This document shows positions 8,470 to 18,218 of a DNA stretch of 51,534 nt, piece after piece. Position 1 is the first letter of the stretch, and every line of letters begins with the position of its first letter. Origin of the DNA: Gemmatimonadota bacterium. Lineage in GTDB: Bacteria; Gemmatimonadota; Gemmatimonadetes; Gemmatimonadales; Gemmatimonadaceae. The translations under genes were made by a program, and so were the position numbers. The stretch covers positions 103,217-154,750 of the forward strand of contig PMAE01000055.1 of the NCBI GenBank assembly GCA_003152485.1. The letters run 5' to 3'. The notes beneath the pieces were generated by a model. That model ran no database searches. It was not told the origin of the DNA and saw only the letters and a list, made by a program, of their open reading frames with translations.

Positions 8470-10086
8470 ATGACCTACGAACGCTTTCGCCAGCTCGCGG
8501 CGACCGTCCATGAACGCCGTGGCATCGTCCCCGTGTGGAAGGACATGCTGCTCGATACCGATACCCCGGTCTCCGCGTTCGCCAAAGTGCGGCGTGGCCC
8601 GTTCGCGTTTCTGCTCGAATCGGCGCCCGCGGGCAGCGATACGTGGTCGCGCTATACGTACATGGGCACCGAGCCGCGGGGCGCATGGCGGCTGGCCCGC
8701 GACGGATCGGTCGAAGACTGGACGCCGGCGCGGGGCTGGCATGGAACGCGCCGGCCACCCGATCCGCTCGCCGACCTGCAGGCGCTGATCGCGCGAGACG
8801 TGCCCGTCGCCGTCCCCGAGCTCGGTGACTTCTGGACCGGCGCGGTCGGATTCTTCGGCTACGATGTCGTGCGCTATATCGAGCGGTTGCCGCATCCGCC
8901 CCCGGCGGGTCTCGATGTCCCGGACGCGCTCTTCGTCTTCACCAGGGGCGTGGTGATCATCGACAACCTCCGGGCCCAAGCCCGGGTCGTGGTCGGCGTG
9001 CCCGTCGCTCCGGGAGCTGACGACGCGACGTTGCGTGCGTTGTACGAGGAGGCCGCGCGCGACGTGGCGGCGATGCTCGATCGGCTGCATGCACCGCTCC
9101 CGCTGCCCGCGCTCGATCTCGACCCCACCGCGCCGCCGGCGACGGGCCGCTCGACCTATGAGCGGTCCCGGTTTCTCACCGACGTGGCGCGGATCCGTGA
9201 ATACATCCTGGCGGGTGACTGCTTTCAGGCCCAGCTCGCTCGTCGCATCGATGTGCCGCACGATTTTCCGTCCGACGCGCTGTACCGCGCACTCCGAGCG
9301 ATCAATCCGTCGCCATACATGTACCACCTCGTGCTCGACGGCGTCGAGCTGGTCGGCAGTTCTCCCGAGCTACTGGTCCGGGTCGCCGACGGTCGCGTCA
9401 CGGTACGGCCTATCGCCGGTACCCGCCGCCGCGGCGCCTCGGCCGCCGAGGACGCGGCGTTGGGGGCGGAGCTCCTCGCCGACGAGAAAGAGCGCGCCGA
9501 ACATGTGATGCTCGTGGACCTCGGGCGGAATGATGTCGGCCGGGTGGCCGAATTCGGGACCGTGAAGGTGACGGAGTTGATGGTCGTCGAGCAGTACTCA
9601 CATGTGCTCCACATCGTGAGCCAGGTCGAAGGGATGGTCGCCGAGCGCCGGTCGGCCCTCGATGTCTTTCGCGCGACCTTCCCCGCGGGGACCCTCACCG
9701 GTGCTCCGAAGGTGCGTGCCATGGAGATCATCGATGAGCTCGAGCCCGAGCGCCGCGGGCCCTACGGTGGCGCAGTCGGCTATATCGCGGCGGGCGACCA
9801 GCGGATGGATCTCGCGATCACGATTCGGACCTGCGTGCTAGCGCACGGCGTCGCCTCGGTCCAGGCCGCGGCGGGCATTGTCGCCGACTCGGTCCCCGAC
9901 CTCGAGTGGGAAGAGACGGAGAACAAGGCGCGCGCCCTCTTGACGGCGATCGGCCAAGTCCGTGCCGCGCCCGCCGCCACGATGTCGCACGCCGCGAGCG
10001 ACGTCACCATCGAACCCACCATCGAACCCACCATCCGCGGCACCGCCCGCGGCTCCGCCGCCCGCGCGCCGGCGTCGCGCCTCTAA
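8470..10086 (+). CDS. trpE: Anthranilate synthase component I
   Basis: Converts chorismate to anthranilate with glutamine-derived or free ammonia, the first step of tryptophan synthesis. 538 aa from ATG 8470. Seen: an LLESA segment in the N-terminal domain (the Trp feedback site of TrpE), then the chorismate-binding domain with PIAGT around residue 316, DLGRNDVGRV, FPAGTLTGAPK and a GGAVGYI segment. The Ala in PIAGT marks anthranilate synthase; PabB proteins have Lys there. No trpG glutaminase gene is adjacent, so the partner must be elsewhere. The last 40 or so residues are a low-complexity tail containing a 12-bp tandem repeat. The frame stays open 78 codons upstream, but that part is antisense to the OMP-like gene and unlike TrpE. 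Confidence 0.95.
   Translation: MTYERFRQLAATVHERRGIVPVWKDMLLDTDTPVSAFAKVRRGPFAFLLESAPAGSDTWSRYTYMGTEPRGAWRLARDGSVEDWTPARGWHGTRRPPDPLADLQALIARDVPVAVPELGDFWTGAVGFFGYDVVRYIERLPHPPPAGLDVPDALFVFTRGVVIIDNLRAQARVVVGVPVAPGADDATLRALYEEAARDVAAMLDRLHAPLPLPALDLDPTAPPATGRSTYERSRFLTDVARIREYILAGDCFQAQLARRIDVPHDFPSDALYRALRAINPSPYMYHLVLDGVELVGSSPELLVRVADGRVTVRPIAGTRRRGASAAEDAALGAELLADEKERAEHVMLVDLGRNDVGRVAEFGTVKVTELMVVEQYSHVLHIVSQVEGMVAERRSALDVFRATFPAGTLTGAPKVRAMEIIDELEPERRGPYGGAVGYIAAGDQRMDLAITIRTCVLAHGVASVQAAAGIVADSVPDLEWEETENKARALLTAIGQVRAAPAATMSHAASDVTIEPTIEPTIRGTARGSAARAPASRL
10006..10035 (+). repeat. In-frame 12-bp tandem repeat in the trpE 3' end
   Basis: Two exact copies of ACCATCGAACCC (10006-10017, 10018-10029) plus ACCATC, encoding TIEP-TIEP-TI in the dispensable-looking C-terminal tail of TrpE. 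Same unit length and phase as the repeat in lon. Confidence 0.9.
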
Positions 10087-10091
10087 CCGCG

Positions 10092-11807
10092 ATGCGGTAT
10101 TCCCTGACCGGCGTTGAGGGTGGGCACTCCTTCGACCTCAAGACCGGCGTCGCATTGGTGATCGGCCGCGCCCTCACCAGCGACATCCCGGTATTCGATC
10201 CCACGATCTCTCGGCGGCATGCGTCGGTCACGGCGGACGCGACGGGGATCGAGGTGCGGGATCTGGGCTCGAGCAATGGCACGTTTCTCAACGGTGTCAA
10301 GATCGACATCGCCCGGGTCGGCACGGGCGATATCATCGCCTTCGGCAAAGTCTCCTTCCGCTTGGTCGAACGGGCACCGACACCGCTTCCTGGCATCTCG
10401 GGCTTCGCCGGGATGCCGACGCCGATCAGCAACCAATCGATCGGCGCTCGGCCCGCCGGCGACGTCCGCCCCGTGAGCACGGCCGGTTCGGCGGGCACAC
10501 CCGCGCGCAACGCGGGCACGATCGTGCGACAACTCCGCGTCCCCGACAGCGACCCGAACGCGTTCGAGGCGGCGCTCCGGCAAGGGCCTGGTGGCGCCCG
10601 CATCACGAGCGGACCGCGGCGCAGCGGCGAGGCCGCCGACGCGGCGGCGGACCGCGCCAAGAACGAGCAGAAGCTCGCGCTCCTGCTCGAAGTCTCCAAA
10701 GGCCTGACGCGCGTCGCCGATGTCGGGGTGCTACTGGAGAAGATTGCCGGCTTCTGTCTGCAGATCTTCGACGTGGACTATGTATCCGTCCTCCTCGCCG
10801 ACGAACGCGGCGCGCAGATCCCAACGGTGGCCCGGGATCGACAGGGCGCGGCGCCCCACCGCTCGGTGCCCCAGTCGATTGTCCGGACCGCCGTGCAGGA
10901 CAAAGTCGCGATCCTGTCCGACAACGCCCCCGAGGACATCCGCTTCGGCGGCGAGTCGATCCTCATGCAGCGGGTCCGCTCCACGATGTGCGCGCCGCTG
11001 GTCGGTGGCGAAGGCCAGGTGCTGGGCGTGCTCTACGTGGACAACGTCACCTCGACGCACCGCGTGGACGAGGAAGATCTCGAGTTCCTGGCCGCGTTCG
11101 CCGGCATCGCGGCCGTCGCGATCGAACACGGACAGTTCTCCGAGCGCATCCGGCACGAGCAGGTTGTGCGCAACAACTTCGAGCGCTACTTCGCCCCCAC
11201 TCTCGCCGCTCGCATCGCGGGCTCGCCCGATTCCGTGAAGTTGGGCGGCGACAAGCGGCTGGTGGCCGTGCTGTTCAGCGACATCCGAGGGTTCAGCGAG
11301 CTCTCGCGGTCGATGACGCCCGATGACATGGCCAGCTTGCTGTCGGAATATTTCACCGAGATGGTGGATTGCGTGTTCCGACACGGGGGCACGCTGGACA
11401 AGTTCATCGGCGACGCGGTCATGGCCCAATGGGGCGCGCCCATCGCGACCGACGACGACGCGGACCGCGCGATGCGCGCCGCCATCGAGATGATGCGCGC
11501 GCTCGAAGCGCTCAACGCCTCTTGGCGCGCCGCGGGTCGCCCCGAGCTCGCGATCGGGATCGGCTTGAGTTACGGCGAAGTGTTCGCGGGCAACATCGGC
11601 TCCGAACGGCGGCTGGAATTCACCGTCATCGGTGACACGGTCAACCTCGCGAGTCACCTGTGCGCGGCCGCGGACGCGGGCGAGATCCTGTTGTCCGACG
11701 ATATTCGGCGGGCGCTGCGATCGCCACCGGCGCTCGACGAGCGTCCCCCACTCGAGTTGAAAGGCAGCGCCCACCCGGTCCCGGTGTTCCGCGTGGCGGG
11801 TCCATGA
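10092..11807 (+). CDS. FHA-GAF-class III nucleotide cyclase
   Basis: Predicted cytoplasmic signalling enzyme making cAMP (or another cyclic nucleotide) under control of phospho-Thr binding and a GAF sensor. 571 aa from ATG 10092, 5 bp after trpE; the frame opens further upstream but inside trpE. Domains: FHA (about 1-95, with GR, SRRH and SSNGTFLNG motifs), a variable linker, GAF (about 190-360), and class III cyclase (about 385-565) with metal ligands D397 and D441 and a purine-selecting Lys K437 (adenine type). The transition-state pair is N518 and position 522, where His (VNLASHL) replaces the usual Arg. No transmembrane segment. Whether it is fully active is open. Confidence 0.9.
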   Translation: MRYSLTGVEGGHSFDLKTGVALVIGRALTSDIPVFDPTISRRHASVTADATGIEVRDLGSSNGTFLNGVKIDIARVGTGDIIAFGKVSFRLVERAPTPLPGISGFAGMPTPISNQSIGARPAGDVRPVSTAGSAGTPARNAGTIVRQLRVPDSDPNAFEAALRQGPGGARITSGPRRSGEAADAAADRAKNEQKLALLLEVSKGLTRVADVGVLLEKIAGFCLQIFDVDYVSVLLADERGAQIPTVARDRQGAAPHRSVPQSIVRTAVQDKVAILSDNAPEDIRFGGESILMQRVRSTMCAPLVGGEGQVLGVLYVDNVTSTHRVDEEDLEFLAAFAGIAAVAIEHGQFSERIRHEQVVRNNFERYFAPTLAARIAGSPDSVKLGGDKRLVAVLFSDIRGFSELSRSMTPDDMASLLSEYFTEMVDCVFRHGGTLDKFIGDAVMAQWGAPIATDDDADRAMRAAIEMMRALEALNASWRAAGRPELAIGIGLSYGEVFAGNIGSERRLEFTVIGDTVNLASHLCAAADAGEILLSDDIRRALRSPPALDERPPLELKGSAHPVPVFRVAGP

Positions 11808-11862
11808 CCCAGGGAGCGGCGCGTCCCCATACCGCCTGCCGCGCCGGGCGCGCCGTGCGCCG

Positions 11863-12558
11863 ATGATTGGCCCTCCGCACCCCGAATACCAATTCCTCGA
11901 GACGCCGATCGCTAGCGGCGTCGCGCTCGCCTCGCTGCTGCCGCCGCTGCGCGCGATCGTCGAGGCGCAGAGTCTCTACGCGTACGCCGCCACGGTCACC
12001 GGACGACGGGAGCTCGCGGGGCGTGGGCCAGCGTACGCGATTCCCCTCGGGCGTGACCGAGTCGTCGTGCGCCACGTGCGACACGGCGGTGCGCTGGCGG
12101 CGATCACGCGTGACGTGTTCCTGGCCCCCACGCGCGCACCGTATGAGTTGGCGGTGTCGCACCGGCTGCGCGACGGCGGGGTGCCGACACCCGAGGTACT
12201 GGCCTATGTCACCTACCCGGTCGCACGATTTCTTCGGCGTGCCGATGTCGTCACCCGAGAGATTCCGGATGCCGTGGACCTCGGCACGCTACTCGGTGCC
12301 GCGACGCTGACCGCCGACGATCGCGCCGCCCTCTGGGCGATGGTCACGGAACTCATCGAAGCGTTGGCGACGGTCGGCGCGTACCACGCCGACCTCAATG
12401 TCACGAATGTGCTCGTCGCCCCCGACGCCGCGGGACGGCGCACCGCGCACGCCATCGACGTGGATCGCGTCGTCTGGGGCCACCCCGGCGACCGGGCGCT
12501 GGTCCGCACGAATTTGGATCGCTTGCACCGCTCCGCGCGGAAACGGGGCTTGCTGTGA
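11863..12558 (+). CDS. kdkA: KdkA-like 3-deoxy-D-manno-octulosonic acid (Kdo) kinase family protein
   Basis: Kinase-fold protein of the WaaP/KdkA type, expected to phosphorylate Kdo in the LPS inner core at the cytoplasmic face of the inner membrane. 231 aa from ATG 11863. Seen: the catalytic loop YHADLNVTN (Y174, H175, D177, N179) and a metal-binding AIDVDRVVW segment. Its stop overlaps the GTG start of the GT9 gene by 4 nt, so the two are translationally coupled, consistent with a shared LPS-core role. The symbol is a family-level assignment; Kdo as the exact acceptor is not shown by the sequence. Confidence 0.8.
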   Translation: MIGPPHPEYQFLETPIASGVALASLLPPLRAIVEAQSLYAYAATVTGRRELAGRGPAYAIPLGRDRVVVRHVRHGGALAAITRDVFLAPTRAPYELAVSHRLRDGGVPTPEVLAYVTYPVARFLRRADVVTREIPDAVDLGTLLGAATLTADDRAALWAMVTELIEALATVGAYHADLNVTNVLVAPDAAGRRTAHAIDVDRVVWGHPGDRALVRTNLDRLHRSARKRGLL

Positions 12559-13691
12559 ACACCGGTGCGCGACCGAGTACCGCTCCGAGTACGGCTGCAG
12601 GTACCGCTCCGACGTCGGCCGGTCCCGGCGGCGCGGCGAATCCGGCGCGCCGCCCGAGCGCCGTTTCAACTCCGCTCGATCGCGTCGGCATCGTGATGAT
12701 GAGCGCGGTCGGCGACGCGGTGCACGTCCTCCCCGTCCTTACGGCGCTCAAGCGGCACTCGCGCGCGACACGCGTCGGTTGGGTGTTGCAACCGGGCCCC
12801 GCGACGCTCGTCCGGGGCCACCCCGCGGTCGATGACCTCGTGCTCTTCGACCGGGCAGCCGGATGGCGCGCGTTCACCGATGTGCGGCGCGAGCTGCGAA
12901 CCCATCCTTTCGATGTGGTCCTCGATCTCCAGGTCTATCTCAAGGCCGGCATCGTGACGGCGTTCACGCGGGCCCCGGTGAAGCTGGGGTTCGATCGCGC
13001 CCGCGCGCGCGACGGCAACTGGCTCTTCACGACTGACCGGATTCCGCCCCGCGTCCCGGGCCAACACGTCCAGGATCAGTACTTCGAGTTTCTCGACGCG
13101 CTCGGCGTCCCACATGAGCCGGTGACGTGGGATCTCGGTCCGTGGCCCGGCGAGCGGGCGGCACAACGCGAGTTCTTCGCGCGCATCGACCGCCCGGTGG
13201 CCACGATCGTCGTGGCCACGAGCAAGCCCGAGAAGGATTGGCTCCCCGAACGGTGGGGCCAGGTCGCGCGGGCCCTCGATGCCGACTTCGGACTGCAACC
13301 GGTACTCGTGGGCGGCACCTCGCCTCGCGAGCGACACGCGGCGGCAGTGATCCGCGAGCGGGCGCCCATCGCGATCTCCGCGTTGGGGTCCGGGCTTCGT
13401 CCGCTCGTCGGCATTCTCGACGGCTCCGCGCTCGTGCTCAGCCCCGACACCGGTCCACTACACATGGCCGTCGCGCTCGACCGACCGGTGGTCAGTCTCA
13501 TGGGCTACACGAATCCGAAACGCACCGGCCCGTATCGCCGCTTCCACGATCTGATCGTCGACGCCTACGGCGATCCCGGTGAGGTCTACCCGGTCTCGAT
13601 AGAGACGCGGCGGGGCCGGATGCCGCGCATCACAGTGGACGACGTCTTGGCGAAGGTCGCCCGGTGGCGGCAGACCTACGAGGTCCGGTAG
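12555..13691 (+). CDS. Glycosyltransferase family 9 (heptosyltransferase-like)
   Basis: ADP-heptose:LPS heptosyltransferase family enzyme, probably extending the LPS inner core. 378 aa from GTG 12555 (overlap GTGA with the upstream kinase). Residues 1 to about 42 are low-complexity (Ala/Pro/Ser/Thr, with an STAP-type repeat); the GT-B fold starts with VGIVMMSAVGDAVHVLP. Further GT9 signatures: SKPEKDWLPERWGQVA and SPDTGPLHMA with GYTNPKRTGP near the C-terminus. A downstream initiation nearer the core cannot be excluded, since the first 40 residues look dispensable. The number and type of sugars transferred (WaaC, WaaF or other) cannot be told. Confidence 0.88.
   Translation: MNTGARPSTAPSTAAGTAPTSAGPGGAANPARRPSAVSTPLDRVGIVMMSAVGDAVHVLPVLTALKRHSRATRVGWVLQPGPATLVRGHPAVDDLVLFDRAAGWRAFTDVRRELRTHPFDVVLDLQVYLKAGIVTAFTRAPVKLGFDRARARDGNWLFTTDRIPPRVPGQHVQDQYFEFLDALGVPHEPVTWDLGPWPGERAAQREFFARIDRPVATIVVATSKPEKDWLPERWGQVARALDADFGLQPVLVGGTSPRERHAAAVIRERAPIAISALGSGLRPLVGILDGSALVLSPDTGPLHMAVALDRPVVSLMGYTNPKRTGPYRRFHDLIVDAYGDPGEVYPVSIETRRGRMPRITVDDVLAKVARWRQTYEVR
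12577..12612 (+). repeat. In-frame 12-bp imperfect tandem repeat in the GT9 5' end
   Basis: Units GTACCGCTCCGA (12577-12588), GTACGGCTGCAG (12589-12600) and GTACCGCTCCGA (12601-12612). The outer two are identical. They encode STAP/STAA/GTAP in the low-complexity N-terminus of the glycosyltransferase. Confidence 0.8.
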
Positions 13692-13732
13692 GCATTCGCT
13701 CTGTCCGCCAAACTCGCGAACTGCCGCTCGTC

Positions 13733-13845
13733 GCCTCTCGCTTTTTGTTATTCGCCCTTATCCCCTCTCCACTTTCTACTTTCGCCCTGTTGTTTTTGTC
13801 GCCTTTCGACTTTCGCCTCTCGTCTTTTGTATTTCGCCCTTGGTA
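13733..13845. repeat. Polypyrimidine/polypurine short-word array A
   Basis: About 110 bp, almost all C and T on the + strand, built from variants of words such as CTTTCG, CCTCTCG, CTTTTG and CGCCCTT. It sits between the convergent GT9 and maf genes and overlaps the last 22 or so codons of maf. Related arrays occur at about 20608, 30037 and 41330. The composition is markedly lower in GC than its surroundings. Confidence 0.75.
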
Positions 13846-14450
13846 ACGAAGCACACGCCGAATTCGTACGTCACCCCGACCTCGCGGAGCAACCCCACGA
13901 GCCGCACGAGCGGCAGTCCCATGACCGCGAAGAAATCGCCCTCGATCCGGTCCACGATTGTCGCGCCGTACCCTTGAATGCCGTACGCGCCCGCCTTGTC
14001 CATCGGCTCACCCGTCGCGACGTAGGCGTCCACTTCGGCGGGTGTCATCACGCGAAAGTGCACACGCACGGCTTCGACGCCCGCGGCCACGCGGTCGCCC
14101 CAGGCGACGCACACCGCCGAGTAGACGTGGTGCGATCGGCCCTGCAATGTCCTGAGCATCGACACGGCATCCGCGGCATCGAGCGGCTTGTTCAGGATTC
14201 GGTCGTCGATCACGACGATCGTGTCGGCGCCGATGACGAGGGCGTCACGATCCACGGCCGCGATCGCGGCCGCCTTCTCCCGGGCCAACCGCTCGACGCA
14301 CGCTACGGGATCTTCGTTCGGCAAGACGCGTTCGTCGATATCCGCCGGTCGCACGGCGTGCGCGATCCCGATCAGCGTCAACAGATCGCGGCGCCGTGGC
14401 GACTGCGACGCGAGCACGATCCGCGGGGCCTGCGTCACCGCTCGATCCAT
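13776..14450 (-). CDS. maf: Maf-family nucleotide pyrophosphatase (house-cleaning NTPase)
   Basis: Hydrolyses non-canonical or modified nucleoside triphosphates to monophosphates (m5UTP/dTTP/UTP-type for the YhdE group). 224 aa from ATG 14450. Seen: N-terminal [20 protein letters not shown], and [12 protein letters not shown] with the nearby [12 protein letters not shown]. The Maf fold ends at about residue 198. The remaining Lys/Arg/Thr-rich tail is translated from the purine strand of array A, so it is probably a recent read-through extension without function. It overlaps the 3' end of dtd by 16 bp and is the last gene of the glmM-glmS-dtd-maf run. Confidence 0.94.
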   Translation of the reverse strand: MDRAVTQAPRIVLASQSPRRRDLLTLIGIAHAVRPADIDERVLPNEDPVACVERLAREKAAAIAAVDRDALVIGADTIVVIDDRILNKPLDAADAVSMLRTLQGRSHHVYSAVCVAWGDRVAAGVEAVRVHFRVMTPAEVDAYVATGEPMDKAGAYGIQGYGATIVDRIEGDFFAVMGLPLVRLVGLLREVGVTYEFGVCFVTKGEIQKTRGESRKATKTTGRK

Positions 14451-14893
14451 AGGGTGACCGGGCCATCGTTCACGAGCTCGACGTCCATCATCGCCCCGAA
14501 CTCGCCCGTCTCCACGGCCACGCCGCGCGTCCGCAGCAGCTCCACGAACCGGTCGTACAGCGGTTCCGCGATCTCGGGACGTGCGGCGTCGATGAAGCTC
14601 GGACGCCGCCCCTTCTGGGCGTCGCCGTACAGCGTGAATTGCGACACGACGAGGAGCGCGCCACCGACCTCGGACAGGCCGAGGTTCATCTTGCCGTCCG
14701 CGTCGCCGAACAGTCGGAGCCCGACCACTTTCTCCGCCATCCAGGGCAAGATCTCGGTCGACGCCGCCGCGTCCTCCGCGCGAAATCCCACCAGGAGGAG
14801 ATACCCCTGACCGATCTGGCCGGTCGTCCGCGGCTGCCCGTCCGCGAGGACCCGGACTTCGGCCCGCCGGACCCGCTGGAGAAGGACGCGCAG
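14435..14893 (-). CDS. dtd: D-aminoacyl-tRNA deacylase (probable CTG start)
   Basis: Removes D-amino acids (and glycine) mis-attached to tRNA. Seen: the active-site SQFTLYGD segment and the C-terminal NDGPVTLW motif, both diagnostic of Dtd. The family start (M-RVLLQRV-) aligns with a CTG codon at 14893, giving 152 aa, the usual length. The only other in-frame start is ATG 14947, which adds 18 residues from inside the glmS coding region with no Dtd similarity. No GTG or TTG lies between. I therefore annotate the CTG. The CTG lies 8 nt beyond the glmS stop, so coupling to glmS translation is likely. It overlaps maf by 16 bp. Confidence 0.9.
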   Translation of the reverse strand: MRVLLQRVRRAEVRVLADGQPRTTGQIGQGYLLLVGFRAEDAAASTEILPWMAEKVVGLRLFGDADGKMNLGLSEVGGALLVVSQFTLYGDAQKGRRPSFIDAARPEIAEPLYDRFVELLRTRGVAVETGEFGAMMDVELVNDGPVTLWIER

Positions 14894-14900
14894 GCGCCGC

Positions 14901-16727
<1,827 letters not shown>

Positions 16728-16791
16728 GTTCGGTTGCCTTCGTTGTCGCCGTCACGGGCACGCCCGCGGACGAGTGGTGGACCTGCCGTTC

Positions 16792-18168
16792 TTACCGCAT
16801 CGCGTCCAATGGCGCCCGTGCCCGCGCCACTAGCTCTCTAGCTCGCGCATCGGTGGGCGCCTCGGCAATTACCCGGACGATCGGCTCCGTCCCGCTCGGC
16901 CGCACATGCAGCCAACTGTCCGGCCAGGTCAGGCGCAGGCCGTCCTGCAAATCTACTGTTGCCCCCGGAAAGGCGGACCGAAGCGTGTCGTAGATGCGAT
17001 CCAAACTGCCTGCCGGACGGTCCAGCTTGTCTTTGACGATCGCGTAACGTGGCCACCGCCCCGTCACTGCTGAGAGGGTAGCCCCACCTGAGTCGGTCAA
17101 TAATTGGAGAATCAGTGCCGCACCTGCCGGCGCGTCCCGCCCCAAATGCAGCCCAGCCACGATCACCCCACCGTTCCCCTCGCCTCCCACTGGCGCCCCC
17201 TCGGCGCGCATGCGGATGGCGACGTGTACCTCCCCGACCGGAGCCCGAATGACCGGCACCCCCGCCTCGGCGGCTATGTCATCGACGATTCGGCTCGTCG
17301 AGAGATTCGTCACTACCGGGCCCTTCTGCCGCTGGAGCACCACCGACGCGGCGAGCGCCAGGGTGTAATCCTCCCCAATCGCCCGCCCCCGCTCGTCGAT
17401 CAACGCCAACCGGTCCACGTCCGGATCGACCGCGAACCCGACATCTGCATGGCTCGTGCGGACGAGTGCCTCCAGGTCGGCCAGATTGGCAGCGATCGGC
17501 TCAGGCGCGTGCGGGAATCGGCCGTCCGGCTCGAGGTTGATCGCGGTGACCCGGCACCCGAGCCGCTCGAGTAGGGCCGGCATGATGACGCTCCCCGCCC
17601 CCCGGACACAGTCGAGTGCCACATGCAGCCGCCGCTGCCGGATCGCCTCGACGTCCAGGTAGGGGAGCGACAGGATCGCGTCGAGGTGCCGGGTCACGGC
17701 CTCGGGGTCGGCGGTCACTTGGCCCAGCCGGTCCCACGTCGCGCGCGCAATGCCCGCGCTCGTCGCCTCTCGCATCGCGGCCCCTTCCTCGGCGGACAGG
17801 AACAGACCCGACGGCGCGATGAACTTGAGGGCGTTCCATTCAATCGGGTTGTGGCTGGCCGTAATCGCCAGTCCCCCCGCCGCGTGGTGGAATTCGACCG
17901 CCAGTTGGACTGTCGGGGTCGGCACGACACCCACGTCGATGACGTCGCATCCCACGGACTGCAGTCCCGCGATCGCCGCCCGATGAAACATCGGGCCCGA
18001 CACCCGGCTGTCGCGGCCCACCACGATCGTGGCGCGCCCGCCCGTGGCGCGGGCCGCCGCCCATGCGCCGAAGCCCGACGCAAATCCCGTGATCACTTCG
18101 GGCGTCAGTCCTTCACCGACACGGCCGCGGACCCCGGACACGCTCACCATCAGCTTGTCGGTCGTCAT
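16792..18168 (-). CDS. glmM: Phosphoglucosamine/phosphomannomutase family enzyme
   Basis: Alpha-D-phosphohexomutase. The glmS neighbour argues for conversion of glucosamine-6-P to glucosamine-1-P. 458 aa. Seen: phosphoserine loop TASHNP with S105, metal loop DPDVDR, sugar-binding GEGNGG, and phosphate-binding RPSGTEP near the C-terminus. In canonical GlmM the sugar loop is GGExSGH; GEGNGG is closer to archaeal-type or phosphomannomutase-like members, so dual or PMM activity remains possible. ATG 18168; a second Met at residue 7 is an alternative. The HD-GYP gene ends 50 bp upstream. Confidence 0.88.
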   Translation of the reverse strand: MTTDKLMVSVSGVRGRVGEGLTPEVITGFASGFGAWAAARATGGRATIVVGRDSRVSGPMFHRAAIAGLQSVGCDVIDVGVVPTPTVQLAVEFHHAAGGLAITASHNPIEWNALKFIAPSGLFLSAEEGAAMREATSAGIARATWDRLGQVTADPEAVTRHLDAILSLPYLDVEAIRQRRLHVALDCVRGAGSVIMPALLERLGCRVTAINLEPDGRFPHAPEPIAANLADLEALVRTSHADVGFAVDPDVDRLALIDERGRAIGEDYTLALAASVVLQRQKGPVVTNLSTSRIVDDIAAEAGVPVIRAPVGEVHVAIRMRAEGAPVGGEGNGGVIVAGLHLGRDAPAGAALILQLLTDSGGATLSAVTGRWPRYAIVKDKLDRPAGSLDRIYDTLRSAFPGATVDLQDGLRLTWPDSWLHVRPSGTEPIVRVIAEAPTDARARELVARARAPLDAMR

Positions 18169-18218
18169 AGTGCAGAAATTAATGTCGATCGTGGGGTCAG
18201 GTCAGCCCGTGGGCGAGG

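Noticed and set aside
8452-9327. Upstream extension of the minus-strand frame 6331-9327 to a 998-aa protein
   Set aside because: The extra 290 codons are antisense to trpE and lack a signal peptide at their start. ATG 8451 begins a clear signal peptide.
8470-10086. Assignment as PabB (aminodeoxychorismate synthase)
   Set aside because: The PIAGT motif has Ala at the position where PabB has Lys, and the N-terminal LLESA Trp-binding motif is present.
16728-16791. glmS ribozyme in the glmM-glmS gap
   Set aside because: The 64-bp gap is too short for the ribozyme and shows no matching core; the control would be unexpected outside Firmicutes.
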